A DNA stretch of 64,000 nt from Norana najaformis (Eukaryota; Annelida; Clitellata; Crassiclitellata; Hormogastridae): assembly GCA_964023275.1 (NCBI GenBank), contig OZ029921.1, forward strand, positions 30,891,230 to 30,955,229. Reading direction: 5' to 3'. Of this stretch, positions 25,101-39,400 are shown piece after piece; the stretch's first letter is position 1; every line of letters starts with the position of its first letter. The notes under the pieces were generated by a model, which was not told the DNA's origin, searched no databases, and saw nothing but the letters and a program-made list of their open reading frames with translations. The position numbers and the translations under genes are program-made.

Positions 25101-28100
25101 GTAGAATAGTTATAAGTTTGTGGAATGAGGATTGAGTTTAAGTACCGTGACTGGCTACAATGCAATGTTTATAAACTATCAGCTTTATTTTTTTAAACAG
25201 GTCCCTTCCTGATTGGGAAGCCAATGCAATGATTTAAGCAGAGGAGTTATATCTTCGTATAAAGCTGTATCAGTTATGACTCTAGCCAATGAGTTCTGAA
25301 CTCTCTGGAAATTCTGCACATCTGACTGTGAAACCACTAAGAAGCGAGTTACAATAATCAAGCTGACTGGAAACCAATGCAAGTGCCAGAGATATCCTCG
25401 AAGACATAGGTACTAAATGCCTAATTCTGTGTAATTCACGAATATGCACATACAACGACTTACAAATACCATTAAATAGTCCGCTAGAGACAACTAGAGT
25501 TAAAAATAACGCTCAAGTTGTGAGCAGAATCAGCCAACTCAAAAAGTGAGTTGCCTCACTTCACACATGGATATCCAGATGGAGTTAGGACAAAGCCTTG
25601 CAACACAAGGTAAGACTCACAGTCAGTCAAGGAGAATGTTTCCTCATCAGATGCAGTGCTTGCTTCTGAATCACCAAGAAGAAACTCAATGGAGCTCAAC
25701 TGAAATCCTGGTTCAGCCATCAGGGCTGCAATGGCTCGTTCTTGACTGCAATCAATCACCAGAAAGCATGACCATAACATTAACCAAGCATGACCATAAC
25801 ATTAACCAAGCATGACCATAACATTAACCAAGCATGACCATAACATTAACCAAGCATGACCATAACATTAACCAAGCATGACCATAACATTAACCAAGCA
25901 TGACCATAACATTAACCAAGCATGACCATAACATTAACCAAAATAACAGTAAAACATTTCAATGAAAAAACCATTTTACACCCAAGTTCTGATTCCACCA
26001 AACCACATTTAATAACCATTACTACTGCAAATATTATCATAACAATCACAGCCATCAGCAACTCCAAAAAAATCATTAAAAATATTTCGTTTAACAGTAA
26101 TAAGGTTAAAGTTTATGAAATGATAATATGCTTATATCTTAACGATAAAGATGCACGACTCTGTAAGCATTTATTTTTACTTTTCCATAATTTGAAGCAG
26201 AAATCAAAAACAACAGCAGAAGACATAAAACAGGATTTGCGGAGTACCTGAGCCCTTTGGATCTGACCACAAGTTCAATGAGAATTCCAGTTACTGAGGC
26301 TAATACTGGAAAATGATCAACAGCATCCAAGCCTAGAAACACAGAAGTATTGAGGACAAGGTGTAACAGAGTAGCCTTAACATGAGAGAGTAGGAAACCA
26401 CCATCAAGAACTTACACTTACTGTGTAAAGCATTACAGAAGACGCTTTCTTTTTCTACGTATGATGCTCTATAAATTGTTGTTATATGATATAATTGTTA
26501 ACTATGAACTTGTTCTGTTGAAGACTCCTCTTTAACCAGCATACTCCGTAATATAAGGCAAGCACTCAACCAATCAACTTCTTCATCAGATTACAAATGA
26601 ACTGAGGCTTAAGATGAACTTTTTGCATCACAAGGCTATCTGAGACAGTCTCACCTGGTATTGACAAAGTAACAACAATTTCAAAGGTATTCGACTTGCA
26701 GGTAACTCTATTTAATACTTGAGTAAGCAGCTGAAATAAAAGACAAAGAAAAACATTCTAAAATTCAGCAAGGTTTAAAAATAACTAAGATAATACACCA
26801 GTACACTGTCACTCAACCTACTTCAACTCTGTCAAAAACACTTGGTAAATTACAAGATACACATAATGTGACTTGCTTTTGAGAGGTTCCAAAGAGGTGC
26901 CATACAAATGTATAGAAGCATACATACATACCTATATACATACACACATACATACATACAAGACGTCAACCTCAGGCAGCAACAAAACCAGTTGAAATTC
27001 CTTGAAGAGAAACACAATGAGATGGTTACGGGAAAATGGCTCAAAAAGAACCAAAATGACCCCAAAGAAACAAGCATGTCATCCACGCAGGGAGACTAAA
27101 CATGACTATTCTGTGCCAGTTAGACGGTGCATCTTAAAACTGACATTTTATTGTACTTTATTATAATGCACTATTTTTACATTGCAGAATTTTACACTGT
27201 ATTCTATTGCTTGTAACAAACCGCACTGCATAAGACTTGCCTGAAACAGTCGACGAAGAAGGAGTTCGGAGTTAGGTCGCACAAAGTCGACAAATAGCTC
27301 TGGATTCAGGTGGATGATCATCTCAAGGACGCGTAAAAGACCAACTGAAATGTCGAAGCACGTTGCACAGATCTTAAGGCGTCGACTGTCAACCAACAGG
27401 AAACTGGACTGAGTATAGAACTGATGAAGCTGCATGGAAGGAGAACACCAAAAAATATTATGATGCCAAACACACACAATGATGACATCACACATGATGA
27501 TGACATCACAGACAATGATGACATCACAGACAATGATGACATCACAGACAATGATTACATCATATACAATGATGACATCATGTACAATGATTACATCATA
27601 TACAACAATTACATCACATACAATACTGAAAGCGTACTACTGCCGTTTTCTGTTAACATGGAGCATGCTTCAAAATCCTACCCCAACACATTCTCTTCCC
27701 CTTATCTTCCTCATAACTCCAAACACCATCCATCGAAGCTGTCAGCCTGTCTTCTAGCCTGACCTTCGGATATGACCTATGAACTGAACATGCCTCATGA
27801 ATAAGTGATGAAGATGATCTTCAAAGACTCAAACTTACACCGCAAATTAAAAAAGTCATTTCTAATAATAACATGCATTTACACAACATCTTTTTAGAAG
27901 CCTCTAAAAAGAACTGAGTATCTGGCCAACAATAAGACGACATCTCTAATCAGTGCATGTATACATGCATGTATGTATGTATGCATGTATATATGTGAAT
28001 GCATGTATGTATCTTGATATTTAAATACATGTAGTGCCTTTTAAAAGCTGAAAGCTCCACCTAAATATGACAGTATCGCAACAGGGTGCTACCAAATCCA

Positions 28101-31100
28101 AACTTGCAGAAGGTGCAAATGTGGACACTGCCCCCTTTTGATATGGACATCAGATGACCAGTTTCCACAAAATCCACAATAAAGCTAAGAATTTTATGCA
28201 CTGACTGCTAGATGCTGAATAACTTCAGTTTGCAAACAGACCTCTTGCAGCATACTAATAAATTCCGAGAAAGCCCAGTTCAGCTGATTGAGTATCGTAT
28301 CCAGTAACTTAATGGCGCCCTCTTCGTCAGAACTAAGTATCCTCTGGATGTACTGCTGAAAAACCTCTGACGGACAAGGCTCTGCAATCACGAAATTAAA
28401 TAATAAAATATAATATCAGAAATAATAATAATAAGTATCCTCTGGATACTAGAAATAAATAAGTCTTAGAAATATTATTAATAATAGAAATAGTATTATA
28501 AATAAATCATAACCACATAACACAGTATTACAAAAAAATCATAAATAAATAAATAATAGAAATAGTTCATTTGAATAATAGTATTAGAAATAATAAATAT
28601 CCTCTGGATGTGCTGAGGGCTCTGCAATCATGCAATTAAATATTAAAATATAATAAAAATAAAAATTTATATACAGTTTGCTCACTTGTTTATCTGCAGC
28701 ATTCAAACGCTAAGCTCCATGCCTCTGATTCAAATTTACTGACTTTGCACGCAGAACAAGTGCTCTACATAAATGAAAAACTTTATAAAAAAGAGTGGTT
28801 AGTTTCAATAGAAATCATATAAAAGACCATGATACAGACTTTGCAAGCTGGCACTGGTGTGTTCATTTTCCTGATTCTTCACAGGTTTCAGGTGAGGTAA
28901 ATGTCGATACCGATACGCAAAACCACAACCCTGACAAGAATGATAAGACCACAAGTTATTGTCATACTATCTATCAAAAGTTTCTACAGCACCACAGTAG
29001 CAGGTAACAAGTAGTTAAATAATTAACAAAAAATAATAATAATCATTACACCACACCATTCATGTTATGAACTTTCATCTCATCAGGCTCCAAGAAGTAC
29101 AGTGGAGAGCCATTGCAACAATCTACATCATTTTCAGGCTAACCTTGGCTAGTCCCCCCTTTCAATTAAGAACCATCACTGAAGGAAGAATGGTGGGAAA
29201 GAAGACAAGACAGAGACTAGAATGATGAATTGGTTTTCGATAATGAATTACTGCTACTGAAAGCTGAAAGAAGACATCATAAAGGGGGAGGTTCCATACT
29301 GGAGAGTTAGGTGACCACCCCCAGGAACATAACCCCACATGTGACTGAGAACTGGTGTCATTGGAAGCTTGAACCCTCTGCCAATTCACATGAAGAGTTT
29401 TCTCATGCCACTGAGTATTCATTACACTGAGCTAATATGGTGGCAGCTTGAAACAGTGGTTACAATACCGGCAAGCATATTTAAATTTAAATCATATAGA
29501 GCCTGGTTAGCGGTTGGTTGGATGACCATCCATAGGATGGTCATCTGGGTCAACTCAGCCATCGAACCCTCTGGGGTCAGCATATAACTATCAGTGTAAA
29601 TGGAGAGGTTAGAGATATTTGTTCTGTTGAAGGATTGCTGCAGTCACTTTTGCACCTCAGCTCAAAGATCTCTCAATGATGGGCCATGGTTCCAAGGATT
29701 TTCTACAGATGCATGTAAATACCTGTGTTGTATCTACCTTCTCACCTTTACCTTAACTGAAGGCATGCTCCTTTTTGCCGTGGCAGGGCTGGCAGCCATT
29801 GAAGAGGAACATATGAATTACACAACACATCATATTGTGTAGGGAAATAGTTTTTTAACAGATCCAGATAGTTAGTGAGTTTTATTCTGAAATAACAATT
29901 CAAAATCCAACCTTCCAAAGTCGGAGAAGAATCCAGTTTGTCTGAGCCCAGGACCTGCCTTCATATGGGGCCAGTAATGTCTTTGTCATTTGCATGCAGC
30001 TAAAACGTTCACAAGCAACATATCTAATCTAGTCCAATCAAATCTGATCGAATGATTTCTATAGCACCACTATCATAATGCTCAAGGAATCAGTTAGTGG
30101 TCACTTCAAGTGAAATCGTAATCAAAATCATAATCTGTTTGTGAAGCCAGCTCAAATAAGAATAAGAGTATTGGATTCGGTGTTAATGCAATATCTATTC
30201 CAACCAATCCAAACTGAATAACTTCTCATTTATTACGTGCCATCACTGTTGCCAAAAATACTCAAATTGGATTGGTCCTTGAATTGGATATGTTAGCTAT
30301 ATAAATTTACAGATACACACATACATATATGCAATAACACCCAGAAACAAAGCTTCCTAACATGGGTTGACATTTCACATGGCACAGGAGGATTCAAATC
30401 CTGAATGCCAATATAAAAGGCAAACATATTAGCAATCAGTCTTTGAAGAGTTTTGCCACCATACAATAATTTTCTGGATTGGAACAACTAGTCTCAAAGT
30501 AATGTAGGATAATGGCAAACCTCATCACAGCAAGAAATGTCATATGCTGTAAAAGCAATCAATCCAATCATTCATTCATGCATTCATTCATTTGTGCACT
30601 CACTGACTCATTCACTCTCACTGACTGACTGACTCACTCATTCACTCACCCATTCACTCACCCATTCACTCACCCATTCACTCACCCATTCACTCACTCA
30701 CCCACCCACTCACCCACTCACCCACTCACCCACTCACTCACAGAGAATTTATACTGTATAGTGCCATCACAAAATGTGTTATCAAGTGCTCCAGTCCCAG
30801 TGAAACAGAAGTTACCAAGTGTTGATAAAAGGCATATGTACTGTTCCTGGACAGAAGATCATTCAGCTGCCGATATATACAGAAGATAATGTAAAGCCTC
30901 ATCACGGCATGGAACATTTTCTTACTTGTCCTCTGGCATGGACTCCAAAGCATGAAGAGATCGGGGATAGCAGACAAAGCAGGCGAGTGCTTGAATCAGA
31001 GTGTCCTGAATATCTAGGGAAAGACATCATTTTGCTAAAAATGTTTCAGATGCAGTTAATGGCACAATCTTCAAAGTTACTTTGCTGTCTCACACTTTTG

Positions 31101-34100
31101 CACTCAAAATTACTTTGCTGTCTCACCCTCTTGCACCTCCTGCTCCTGAATCAACTTTAGAACCCGCAGGGAATTTCTTTCTTGAGATTAAAAATTAACG
31201 TTTCTTACCTTAGGAAAAAAATAATACTAGTAATAACATTAAAATCAAGCTAAACTGTTTAGTACTCAATAAATTTAGTTTAAAATGCACCAGTTCACTT
31301 TAAGAGGAATTAAATAATTAATTAAGAAACTTTCACCAAAGTTGATTTAAGTTCCTCTATGAGAAATTAAAATAAATCCTAATATTCTTAATGTTCAACA
31401 AATCTCTAACCTGAGTTTACAATACGACGATCAGAGAAATTGTTGCTTAGAAAGACTGCATATTGTGCGAGTGAATTTTCATGTCCTGAAGTACAACAAT
31501 TAATTCAATTGCTTATTTACTCACAATATTTCACAGATTTATCAAACTTTTCAAAGTAATGTTCAAATATCCATGATCATCAAAATACCATCGATGAGTC
31601 AATAAAGAACGATAAGGTAGGCCATTAATCGTTGGTATATCTTGTGTAATGGCTATGCCATATCAACAGAATGCCTGCTTAATGACTTAATGATCACAAG
31701 TTTGATCAAGTTGTGCAGATACGAGGAATCGTTAGAACTTGTGCAAGGTTTTGCTTTTGTTACCAAAACGTATAATTTGGTAAAGACATCAATATATTTT
31801 TGTTTTCACATTTCTATAACACTGTTATGATAATACACAAGCCTCTAATTCATGGTTATTTAAAAGTAAAACCTAAACCCATAATCAAAATCCTTTAGGC
31901 CGATCAAGCTGAAATTTGAATGATCAGATGTAACAGATGTGGCAGATAACAAATAGAAGAAAGAAGCCAGTTGAATACAGAGTGGACTATAATCCGAAAA
32001 CCGGTAGAGTGGAAAGTAGTCATTAGCAAATTTAAAATCTTAGGCAGCACTGAGCAATAGGGTAATCAGTTTTTCAAAGCCCCTAAACCGCGTCTAAATG
32101 CAGACTCGAATCCGACTAATTTATGAGTAGTGTGCTTAACCAAACAGCCACATTATATAAAACTTATAGTCAAGAAACTTTGTTGTTGTTAACCCTAACC
32201 TTGAATTCTGGTGTATGGTATGACTGGATCAAAATAGCCAGTCAAGGCATTGTATGTGTTAATGCAGGCTTCAATGTAGTAGTCTGGCACAAAGCCAAAG
32301 AGCTGGCCATCAGCAGAGGCCTGGTCAAGCGTCCTCAGAATGGTCATCATGAGCCAGTGGACGTCCGCTTGCTTGTCAGCTGAGTAGATGACACATATTA
32401 TCCAGGCCATGTGCCTTGCCTGCTCCACGACCTTCTCTAAGAAAACCGAACGGGCTCTCTTCAACTCCGCCATCACGTCCACGAGCTGCAAGTCAAAGAC
32501 AAGATCATCGCTGGTCATGGACGTTTCTATGTACGTATCTGTGTATTTATGTATGCATGTATTGCTACACATGGCATATAGGACAGGACCTAGTGGGTTA
32601 AGTTGTTGTCCCAAAATTTAATATTACAGTTGTTTTATATACTAGATGCATCTAGTCCATTAGATGTGTTGATTTTAAATTTGTTGTTGCATGTACAAAG
32701 TTTGTTATTTTAACAGTTAATTCTTAAAATTTTCATTTTTTTACCAGTTTCACTCGTTTCACTGTTCAGAAAAGTTTTATTTACTTCTTCTTTGTATCAA
32801 TTTTCGTGCATGGACGCTGTGCTTTCTGAGCTTCATGACCTGGATGGGCACAACAAGATCCCAACCGCAACCACTTAATTCTATGGTATTTAGGCCCAAA
32901 GTAACCCTGGCTGGTACTATTTTAATTATCCGTGTTCATAAGTCACCTATGAATTGAAGAACTGGTCTATTCTTATTTTGATTAATTCTTTTAATCTGCT
33001 GTGCTTGGTTTCCTTGTGTTTTCAGTTTCCGTGTCACTGATCGTGCCTGCCTCATTACATTGCTGGTATATTGTATGTTGTTCCCATTTCTGCTCCTTGC
33101 CAAATCTGGCAGAGAAAGGTCTGTTGCCGGATTCACAAATGCATTGCAGCAGTCTGGCCGTAATTTTTAACTTGGCAGGTTTTTTGCCGCATGAGGCGGA
33201 TGTCTTGTTGTTCTATGCGTGTCACGTTATGTTTCTAAATAGCTCAAGAAATAAAACCACATCTTATCCTAGGTAACCTATTAAACATCGCTAGACAACC
33301 TGCAATAGAATGCATGTACACAAGTATGTAGGTAGGCTGTATGTCTGTAGGTATGTATGAATGTAGGTAGGTATGTCAGTATGTATGAATGTATGTATCT
33401 AGACTGAACCTTTTATGCAATAAAACAGTATGCTATTCACAGTCAGTATCCATTCAGTTATTTAATTCTGCTCTCCTTATTTACTAATATTCAAAGTCTA
33501 AGCGAATCTTTTATTCGATCTGCATACGGTGCTCACGCACTGGATATCCGTCTATTTCAGCATCTTGTAAGTCATTAGATACCTATCTGTTGTCTGTCTG
33601 TTTATCTGTGCAAGGGATGTCCCTACGTCTGAACTGCATCTATCCTTAAAATTCTACTGTTGTGATTTCAAAGACTTAGGTTGCCTTGACTACTTAATCG
33701 TCCTCTAGGTCTGCTTTAATTGACCATAATTCCACAGATTCTTTAACAGAAAATATAAGAGCGGGATAAACTGCAACAATATCTCAGCAATAATACAATA
33801 TTGCACATGTAAGATGAGTGTTTACATAGGCAAATCAGATTCTGGCATTAATTATATATACATATATCTAAATAAGAATAGAAAAAAATTGTAAATAAGG
33901 CAACAATATTCAGGAAAACTGTACAATTAATAACCTCTACAGGGCAAACTGCTATCTTCTTCTCAACATCAGTTAGAGCCACGATGTACTCTTGAAATGT
34001 TTCGCGTATGGAGCACATCTGAAAAAGAAATGTCATATTTATGAATTTATTCTGTCAAAATTCTATTTATTTACTTATTTTTGTTTGTCTAGAACCACTA

Positions 34101-36459
34101 AACATGACAAGCAACCAATCAATGTAAGAAAACATTATCATTATTTTACAACAAAGCTTTCAGTCTATAGTTAAAACATTATAAAATTAGATAAGCTGAG
34201 TAATTGAGATGTTAAGCTTTATGAATAAGAGCGTTTGCCTTGCCACTTGCCTTGCCAAGCTGTTTATGAGCCGCCGTGTTATAAAGCATGAACAGACCAT
34301 CAAGTATTTCAACCAGGGTTTCATCGGCTGAAATCTTTGACAAATTAGACTTGATTTCAACCTCTACAACGAAACAGCAAATAAAAAATAAAAAACAATC
34401 GTACCTTATGAATGCAAGAAATTTTTTTAGAAAATCTCACAAAATCGATAAAAAATTATTCTCTACAAAATAACAGTTCCTAAGTGGGACAACATTGTGA
34501 TATTTTATAAATGTAAGAAAAAATCAATCTAAAAATAATGAAAAACTACTGCAACTCCAAAAAAAGAACAAGTTTAGGCAGCTTCTAGATGATTAAAACT
34601 TCCTCTAAAGTAATCGAAATACGCATGAAATTTTAAACTACTGGTATTTACTGTACATGTACAATGTCTTAAATGTAATTTTCAGACGTATGGTCCTTAG
34701 GTGTCAGTTTCAGTTGCCAAAGAGCAAACAGCAATAAACACACATGGGGAAATTTCGTTAACAACATCTTAAAGAGAACCGCTAATCAAAGCGACCACAA
34801 AACCACCCATACAGGCAACTTCAAATGACTTTAGCTCTTTCCTTGACAGTTCTGAGGTAGTTAGGTCTACTTAGGAATCCAGCAAAAGAAAATTAAGTAC
34901 CTGAACATGTTTTCTTAAGATGCGACAGAAGTCCTCCCAGTCGCTGACAGTCGAAATAATCCAAGGAGCCGTTGCAGAACGTTCCAGATGGAACATAAAT
35001 CTCTGGGAAAACACATCCATCTTTACATCTGAGAAGTTACTTAAAGGAGCTGTATAAATGTTACTTAAAGGAGCTATATAAATGTCAACATACATTAGTT
35101 AAAGAAGATCATAAATATTCAACGGCAAACCGAAACACACTACAGTTATAATGAAAATGCGAGTGGCATGACCTGCGGCACTAAGTTGATTTAAATGGAT
35201 TTTAGATATTTAAAAATTCTTCTGTTAGATTGAGCGGATTTACATTTCTGAGGCAATATCCTTAAAAGTTGTTCTACCATTACTGCTCAGAAGTTTCTTT
35301 TCACTCAGTTGAAGGTCTCGATCCAAGTGGTACTGCAGAGCCCTCAGAAGACGGTTGAAGAAGCACAGCTGGACGAGGGGAGGACAGTGGTTGATCTGCT
35401 GAATCTGTCACAAAAATTCCACAAAGTTAACACAGGATTCCATGATTTAATCGGATTTGTATGGTGCTGTCATACGGAAAAAGTGTGAGTTATGACATGA
35501 TGAAAATGTCTGTAGGCTGCGACTAACGGAAAGCATAGTGGAAAAGTCAAGACAGTAAAAGTATTCACACACTCTCCGGTGTGTTGAGTTCACCTTTAAC
35601 TGGAGCAGCTCCTTAACGCACAAATGATCAAAAATGCTGTAACTGTTATTTAGTATTAGCACTGCACATGTTATAAAAATAATAAAATGAAAACTGTGCA
35701 AAATTCAAACTACCAAGTGCAACAGAGCAGAGTTTAAAGTGAAATACTTGCTTTAATGTGAGGTGGTATGATGTTTTCTTTAAGAAATTCTCGGAACTTG
35801 AGCTGAAAAATCTGTCTTGAAGAGGCAGCATCCTTCAAAGAAGTCAAGCAAAATAATGACAATCAAAGCGAATAACAACTAAGAACTAAAAATTACCTGA
35901 CATTACATTTCATCTGTGAAAAACTGCAACACATATATATATATATATATATAATATAAAATACATGTACAGACTTTAAAAACAGAAAAAGGAAAAACTT
36001 TAAGAACTGCAATTCAAAATCACATCAAACTCCAAGTGCTTGCTTTCATTTCTACTCCTCAACTATGGCTGTAAATTTCAAAAGAACATCATATTTATTT
36101 GATTACCAGTAGTTAACATAAACTTCCGATGAATACAAATTGCACATGATCAGTAAATTTTATGTTGTGACTAACGTAACTATCATGATCAGGAATTTAA
36201 TTTTCCAGTGAATGTGTTTTCACCTGATCAGTACAATCATCTCTTGTTAGAAGCAGCTTAACGATGTTAGTCTGGATCTCTTCCAGATCTCGGATGTTGG
36301 CTCTAAGGACATCACAAGATGCATCAAACCTACTTTTGTCCTCCTTCTCCTCTTCACTCAACTCTTTGCTGTCCTCTGCAACATCTTCTGATTCATCCTA
36401 AGACAAATTCACATCAAACTGAGGCAATGACTTCCTACTCTTCGGATCACAAATGACAA

Positions 36460-36497
<38 letters not shown>

Positions 36498-39400
36498 TGG
36501 CCTTTCTCTGCTTCTGTTCAATCAGAGTTTGAAGACTATTCTGTTCAATGGTAATTTGGCACTGTCAGGTCGGGAATGTATCTGAGGAATTTTGGTGCAG
36601 TCACTTGAAAGTGGTGGCCTAGAACAGGGCACAATTTAACTTATAGAATATATTTCAAGCACTTTTGGTAATATGCATGCAAAGTCCATAAGCCCATATT
36701 TGCAAATTATCGAAGTAAAGTTGGTAAAATGAGATGGTCAAAGCACAGTTGCTGCATTCTTCTACCAACCTTTGACGCACGTTTGTACCAGACACGAGGA
36801 ATCATGCAGGCCAGAACCTTATCATCTGGAGGCTTCACATGAAGAAATATCGGAAATTTTACTCTGTCAAACGTCCATCTGTGTTAAGGACCACACAGAA
36901 ACAGCAAGCACCAGTTTCACCAACAAAACAGCTACCAGCATGGTATTTAAATTTAAGATATTAGAGTGCTTCTATAGCACAACTTCTAGAAATCTTTTCC
37001 AAAACACTCCCAGAACATTCCATGTGCATTCTTGTAATTTCCATAGCACTCCATAACATTGCAATGCTTGATTGCATACAAACAAATATCTGCAAATCTG
37101 GCCAGTCTGGTGAAAAAGAAACTAACCCTAAACAGGAAGGTCTTAAGTCGAGATAAGAAACCCTCAGCAGATGGACAGAATGAGAAAATGCATTCCCAAA
37201 ACTTGGTCCAGCCAAACAATGGTGCAAGTAGCATCCCCCCTAGTGACCAGGAGACAGAGGCCCACATATGTGGTTTCATTATTATTTGTCTTAGTTCTCA
37301 GAAGGATACATGACTAATAACAAATCATTTTAAAGGATTTTACACCTGATGCCCTCAAGTCTTCCTTGTTATTTATTATTATTGTTTGTTATTATTTCAG
37401 CATTTATTAGGTGCCACAATATAATGACTTAGCATTAATCGACGGTGCCGAGCAATTGTGAGTGAAGGACTTGCTCAAGTTCCCTACACAGTAACCACCT
37501 CGGAGGAGGCTCAAACCTGTACTCTCCACGTTACAAGCCAAGCGCTCTATCCAATATGCTACAATGCCCCACATATTACCTACATATAAAAATTTACGCA
37601 TATGGGCATGCGTAAATAGTAACTTTGTAGAACAGATCAAAAAGTGCTCAGTAACATTTACAATGGCATGACATAAATATAAGAAAGTAAATCAACTAAT
37701 CCAAACCATATGAAACTAAAATGTGTATCTTGGTGACTGGATGAAATTAAAGGATATAGGACGTTCTTCAGTAGGTATTTTCTCATTGGCACGTGCAGCA
37801 GAAGGGCATGCAGCAGAACAAGATACTTCTTCTGAAGAAAGAAAGACAAATCGAAAAATCATTTCCACATCACAGTAATATATAATGTTAAGCACTGCAA
37901 CTTAACATTTTTATTTTAAGTAGCTGTCAAAGGCACTCCTTGCTATACAGTACAAATACAACTGTTACACAGTATATCAACACACTAGCCTAAAGGAATT
38001 CAGAGTCTGTTCCACACAACAAGTTCATCTGCAAGCAAATAATGTGGATATAAGCAAATAATGTGGACATAAGCAAATAATGTGGATATAAGCAAATAAT
38101 GTGGATATAAGCCAAACTGTTTACTGTTACTGGGTAATGACAGGATAACTGCCAAGTTACTAAATGCTTCTATCAATGACAGTTCCAACACAGCAGTGGT
38201 AGTCCAACAGCTGGACTTACATCCAGCCTATATCACCCATCAAAAAGGTCAAACTCCATACACAATGCTGAATGTCCTACTATGTATATTGATGTATGTA
38301 TCTGAGCATTTATATAGCGTCTTTATGATGACCTCTCAAAAGCACCAAGGCTGTCGGAGAAATCTAAACAGCCACACCTTAATATAAGATAAAAATGTAA
38401 TTATTTACCAATCACCAACCAGGCCACCCAAATGGTAGTTAATGTTAGATAAATGTTGGAGGTTCTGTAAGGTTTTGAGATACAAACGCGATTGTGGCGT
38501 AACTAATGATGGGATACATTTTTTACAGTGGCTTATGTACTACTGCATATAATTATTGGACAACATTACAGACTGTGCTACAGAATAAACTTACAGTTAC
38601 ATCGTAAACTGCTTTCTAAATGACATAAAATCACAAGCGTTAAAACAAAGTTTACCTGCCAAACGAAATTTTCGAGGACTGGAGAGAACCGATAATTTGA
38701 CAGTAAACTTATAATGAGATTGTCCATGCACGGTTTCAATTCCTGCTCCTGAAACAAACAACCAATCCACTTCACGAATTAATAATTTGACTAAGTATTA
38801 GGTATTCATATTTTATTTGAATAAGAATTTGTGCTCAATTCAAACATAGACAGCATCGAGAGAATTATTGTAATCATAATCGTAAACTCAAGATTTCAAC
38901 AGCACCCAAAGAAAGCTAAATGGGACCAGCTTATTCACAGTCAGATCATCTAAGAAAACAGATTCTTTTCGGTGCTGCTGTCAGTTCTGCACCTGACCTT
39001 ACAACCCTAGACTTCAAATTACGTCATTTAGTAGCCTAGCACATCCTTAAATGCACCATCTGTTAACAACAGATGCTACCAAACTAGAAACTACCTAAGG
39101 ACATATTAATATCTGGCTGTAGACTAAATGTCACCAGTCATTTCACCAGACAATTGTCTGCTAGTGTTCTGGGTATAATAATCATAATTGTAATCATGAA
39201 TTTATATAGCCCCATTTCAAGTGAAACTCCTCAGACCTCAACCTGACAACATGTGACCATGATGAAATCGAACGGTATTCAAGAGCTTATAGAATTAATA
39301 CAGACTGTCAAAAGTACACTGGTATACTCATGTCAGCACTTTTGAAAGGCACCTAAGAGGTGCTATATAAATGTCCAGACATATAGACACACAGAAAGAA

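Noticed and set aside
34871-35095. Minus-strand frame beginning with a Met and reading [16 protein letters not shown]
   Set aside because: The conserved RNF123 frame ([19 protein letters not shown]) is a different frame of the same segment, so this one is a shadow.
38125-38169. Candidate RNF123 exon between 38748-38656 and 37831-37738
   Set aside because: Translation does not match the family in any phase. The exon at 37738-37831 continues the conserved alignment directly from exon 12.
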